Positions 62,108-64,000 of a stretch of 64,000 bases of DNA are shown here, one piece after another (the stretch's first letter is position 1; each line of letters begins with the position of its first letter). The notes below the pieces were generated by a model. The model ran no database searches, was not told the DNA's origin, and saw nothing but the letters and a program-made list of their open reading frames with translations. The DNA lies in assembly GCF_000243715.2 (NCBI RefSeq), contig NZ_AHMO02000004.1, positions 622,501 to 686,500 on the forward strand, read 5' to 3'. This DNA comes from Leptospira broomii serovar Hurstbridge str. 5399 (GTDB taxonomy: Bacteria; Spirochaetota; Leptospiria; Leptospirales; Leptospiraceae). The position numbers and the translations under genes were made by a program.

Positions 62108-62676
62108 TTTTCTTCAACTAAGGCAAAGTATAGACATTCCATATTTGAGCCTTTCTTCTAGAATTGAATATGGAAGTTTAGTATTTCGGAGATTTGTCGC
62201 TAAAATGAATCGTTTATAAGGAATATCGTCGAACCGACTTCGGTGGGATACTATCCGTTTTTTGCAGGGCCTTGTAAATCGGTTAAGGATTCTTGCGGGT
62301 CTGATCGAAAGTTCGGTATCGTGCAAAATGGATTTCTTCCTAAAATGGCATAATAATATGCAAATATTTCTTAGCTTTTCGAATATTACGTTCAATCCTC
62401 GTAATTATGTCGAATTAAACCGTGTCTCATAATTCTGCGCTTCGAATGATGATTATCTAGTCCGGATTCGACTGCTTCTAATAGCAATCGACGAAACCTC
62501 ATAAACCATTATAAAATCTTGGAACTCGTTGAACCAAATTTTTAAACAAGTTTTGCGGATAATCGACCATGCTATCTCCATCCTCAAATATTTACGTATT
62601 TTAAATACTTTGAAAAAATAATAAATATTCGCTCTCCCTGCTTGACAAAGTTCAAACTCCGACTAAGCTCTGTCGG
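62108..62676. other. Intergenic region before the caspase-like gene
   Basis: About 570 AT-rich bases. Short minus-strand frames at 62392-62502 and nearby overlap in ATGA/TTGA style but show no family resemblance, so I leave them out. A TTGACA box lies at 62642, close to the next start. Confidence 0.5.
62642..62669 (+). promoter_or_regulatory. Possible promoter for the caspase-like gene
   Basis: TTGACA at 62642-62647, then 16 bases, then TAAGCT as a weak -10 at 62664. The ATG at 62677 would be at or next to the transcription start, and no Shine-Dalgarno sequence precedes it, which would imply a leaderless message. This is a tentative reading. Confidence 0.3.
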
Positions 62677-63669
62677 ATGAAATTTATTTCCAGTGCCGTC
62701 TCTTTAAAGAAACTATTCCTACAAACATTCCTCCTACTGATACCGGTTTGTGCTTTGGTGTCCGAGCAACTGCAAATGATGCATCCGGGAAATGCGATAG
62801 GAGAAAATTTATCGGCAGTTAAAAAACGGGCGGAGCTTCCCGATGCGACCATTTCCGGTTCCGGATTAAAAGCAGTTGCGATCGTAGGAGAGGTAGACGG
62901 GGCCAAGGGGCCAAAAACTCAGGAGTATATTAGTAATATTAAATCGTTGGCGAAAGTCCTCAAAGATCGGGGCGTTACTGTTTATGAGTTTTATCCTCCT
63001 AATAATCCGTGGAAAGGAATACAGGCGGCTTCAAAAGGTGCCCACTTTGTAATGTATGCCGGCCACGGAATCGGAACGAATTTGAATTCTCCTCCTTATG
63101 CACAAAAGTCCGTGGGAGGATTTTATCTTGGAAAAGAATATGTCTCGAACGATCAGATTCAAAGCGATCTTAAGGCTGCGAAAGGAGCTATCGTTCTTTT
63201 TTTAGGGGCTTGCTTTACAGCCGGGAATATGGCATACGATATGGGAGTCATTCGAGACGAGGAAGCAAAGAAACGAATTGCAATGTATTCTGAACCTTTT
63301 TTGAAAGCGGGTTTTAAGGGATATTTTGCGACCTGGGCTCCTTGGACGGCACAGGCCATTCTTGCGCTCTTGTTTACCGGAAGTAATTACGGCGATGCTT
63401 ATTTAAGTCAGACTGAGGAAGAAGAAGTCACAAAACTATCTCATCCCACTCAAAGCGCGAATCTTTACTATCATACCAGACCCCCTCAACCCGATCCGAT
63501 ATACGATTACGCGTTTGTAGGAGCTTCAGATTATGAATTAAAATCCCTCTCTTCTTCAACAGATTCGTCGACGAATATTCAACCGCTGCAAAAGAATACC
63601 GTATCCACGCCTAACCAAGAACGTTTAAATCAAATTCGACTTTCGAGTCTTTATTCCAAAGACGAATAA
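62677..63669 (+). CDS. Exported caspase-like (clan CD) protein
   Basis: A protein of 330 residues. A signal-like N-terminus (FLQTFLLLIPVCALV) is followed by a caspase/C14-type fold: a strand plus VMYAGHG with the catalytic His130, and a strand plus VLFLGACFTAG with the catalytic Cys179, 49 residues later. The sequence before His130 (residues 64-130) has the alternating strand-helix pattern of this fold. The C-terminus is polar and Ser-rich. It may be a secreted peptidase or an inactive relative. No obvious substrate or partner lies next to it. The start has no good ribosome site. Confidence 0.7.
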   Translation: MKFISSAVSLKKLFLQTFLLLIPVCALVSEQLQMMHPGNAIGENLSAVKKRAELPDATISGSGLKAVAIVGEVDGAKGPKTQEYISNIKSLAKVLKDRGVTVYEFYPPNNPWKGIQAASKGAHFVMYAGHGIGTNLNSPPYAQKSVGGFYLGKEYVSNDQIQSDLKAAKGAIVLFLGACFTAGNMAYDMGVIRDEEAKKRIAMYSEPFLKAGFKGYFATWAPWTAQAILALLFTGSNYGDAYLSQTEEEEVTKLSHPTQSANLYYHTRPPQPDPIYDYAFVGASDYELKSLSSSTDSSTNIQPLQKNTVSTPNQERLNQIRLSSLYSKDE

Positions 63670-63705
63670 AATAAATCCGAACTTCAATGGACGGAGCGGA
63701 TCCGA

Positions 63706-63882
63706 ATGCGGATTATCGTTCGGAAATCTATTCATCTACCGATTTCATTTGATTTAGAAAATGTAGCAAAGGATCTCATTCAAAGAAAAGCCTTGTCAAA
63801 TTCGGAGGTGGAAGGTTATACACAGTTAACCTTGACTCAAGCCTATGTTCGGTTGGATATCGCCGAGATGGTTGAAAAATAA
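63706..63882 (+). CDS. Small ORF of 58 residues, unassigned
   Basis: ATG at 63706 with GGAGCGGA six bases upstream, ending in TAA. The product is 58 residues, soluble and mixed in charge (starts MRIIVRKSIHLPISF), with no recognised motif. It follows the caspase-like gene by 36 bases, so co-transcription is possible. It is shorter than most called genes and could be spurious. Confidence 0.4.
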   Translation: MRIIVRKSIHLPISFDLENVAKDLIQRKALSNSEVEGYTQLTLTQAYVRLDIAEMVEK

Positions 63883-63971
63883 AGCGGAATTCGTAGCAGG
63901 GTAGGTATCAGAAAGTCCAGCTTTCGGAAATTAACGAAATAGGAAACAACGTATCAGGAGATTAAAATTCG

Positions 63972-64000
63972 TTGCGTATAACTATTTCACGCCACTTCGC
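63972..64000 (+). CDS. Possible start of a further gene, cut by the window end
   Basis: TTG at 63972 with AGGAG 11 bases upstream opens a frame that runs to the window end (residues RITISRHF after the start). There are too few residues to assign, so this is a weak call. Confidence 0.2.

Noticed and set aside
62114..62502. Chain of short minus-strand frames (23-93 residues) with ATGA/TTGA overlaps
   Set aside because: No motif, no ribosome site worth noting and low-complexity composition. They are probably chance frames in AT-rich DNA.
1..64000. tRNA or rRNA genes, CRISPR arrays, insertion sequences, prophage and toxin-antitoxin pairs
   Set aside because: I looked for clover-leaf arms, direct-repeat arrays, transposase motifs and paired small genes and saw none that hold up.

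Overview
The window is chromosomal DNA from a spirochete of the genus Leptospira. The evidence is the combination of gene families: a FecR-domain lipoprotein of the LipL45 type, an OmpL47-type repeat protein, MBOAT genes paired with DUF1574-type SGNH-like proteins, a Gram-negative envelope set (BamA, LpxC), a periplasmic-flagellum chaperone (FliS), a fused GT2-GtrA protein, and frequent GTG/TTG starts with purine-rich ribosome sites. The species cannot be named from the sequence alone. I see no tRNA, rRNA, CRISPR array, intact insertion sequence or prophage.

Layout. 1-7 kb: BamA (5' end cut off), a PcrA-type helicase, a small secreted protein, a CysQ-like phosphatase and a GT4 glycosyltransferase, all on +. 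7-17.1 kb: a TlpA-like thioredoxin, a long-chain acyl-CoA synthetase, PTS enzyme I, LpxC, a short-chain dehydrogenase and three tandem AIM24 paralogs. 17.1-24 kb: a radical SAM protein with unusual cysteine spacing, a glucose/sorbosone-dehydrogenase-like secreted protein, the FecR lipoprotein, the OmpL47-like protein and lipoyl synthase. 24-31.8 kb: an RluB/RsuA pseudouridine synthase, a first MBOAT/SGNH-like pair, a small transaldolase and a purN-purH cluster with two envelope proteins. 31.9-36.4 kb: fliS, an FlgN-like gene and a J-domain gene; then an HNH nuclease, DedA and a dGTPase. 36.4-42.9 kb: a decayed thiolase 3' end, a cysteine desulfurase, TPR and lipoprotein genes and an enoyl-CoA hydratase. 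43-51.5 kb: lipid-related genes (alkyl-DHAP-synthase-like, GlpD, patatin, Mpo1-like, hotdog thioesterase) with a PP2C phosphatase and a TetR regulator. 51.5-57.4 kb: a voltage-sensor-like membrane protein, a YacP-type NYN protein, a second MBOAT/SGNH-like pair, a DJ-1/PfpI protein and GT2-GtrA. 57.4-64 kb: a looser accessory stretch with long intergenic gaps, holding a GH5 lipoprotein with a repeated C-terminal module, DoxX, a short-chain dehydrogenase and an exported caspase-like protein.

Much of the coding capacity serves the envelope: outer-membrane assembly, lipid A, fatty-acid activation, glycerol/ether-lipid chemistry, O-acylation of surface or periplasmic glycans, and lipoproteins. The observations I rate highest are the two separate MBOAT/SGNH-like cassettes, the exported caspase-fold protein, the thiolase relic, the CX8CX2C radical SAM protein and the triple W/C repeat on the GH5 lipoprotein. 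I did not find one clear-cut, wholly new multi-gene system. All functional calls come from motif reading, without database searches.
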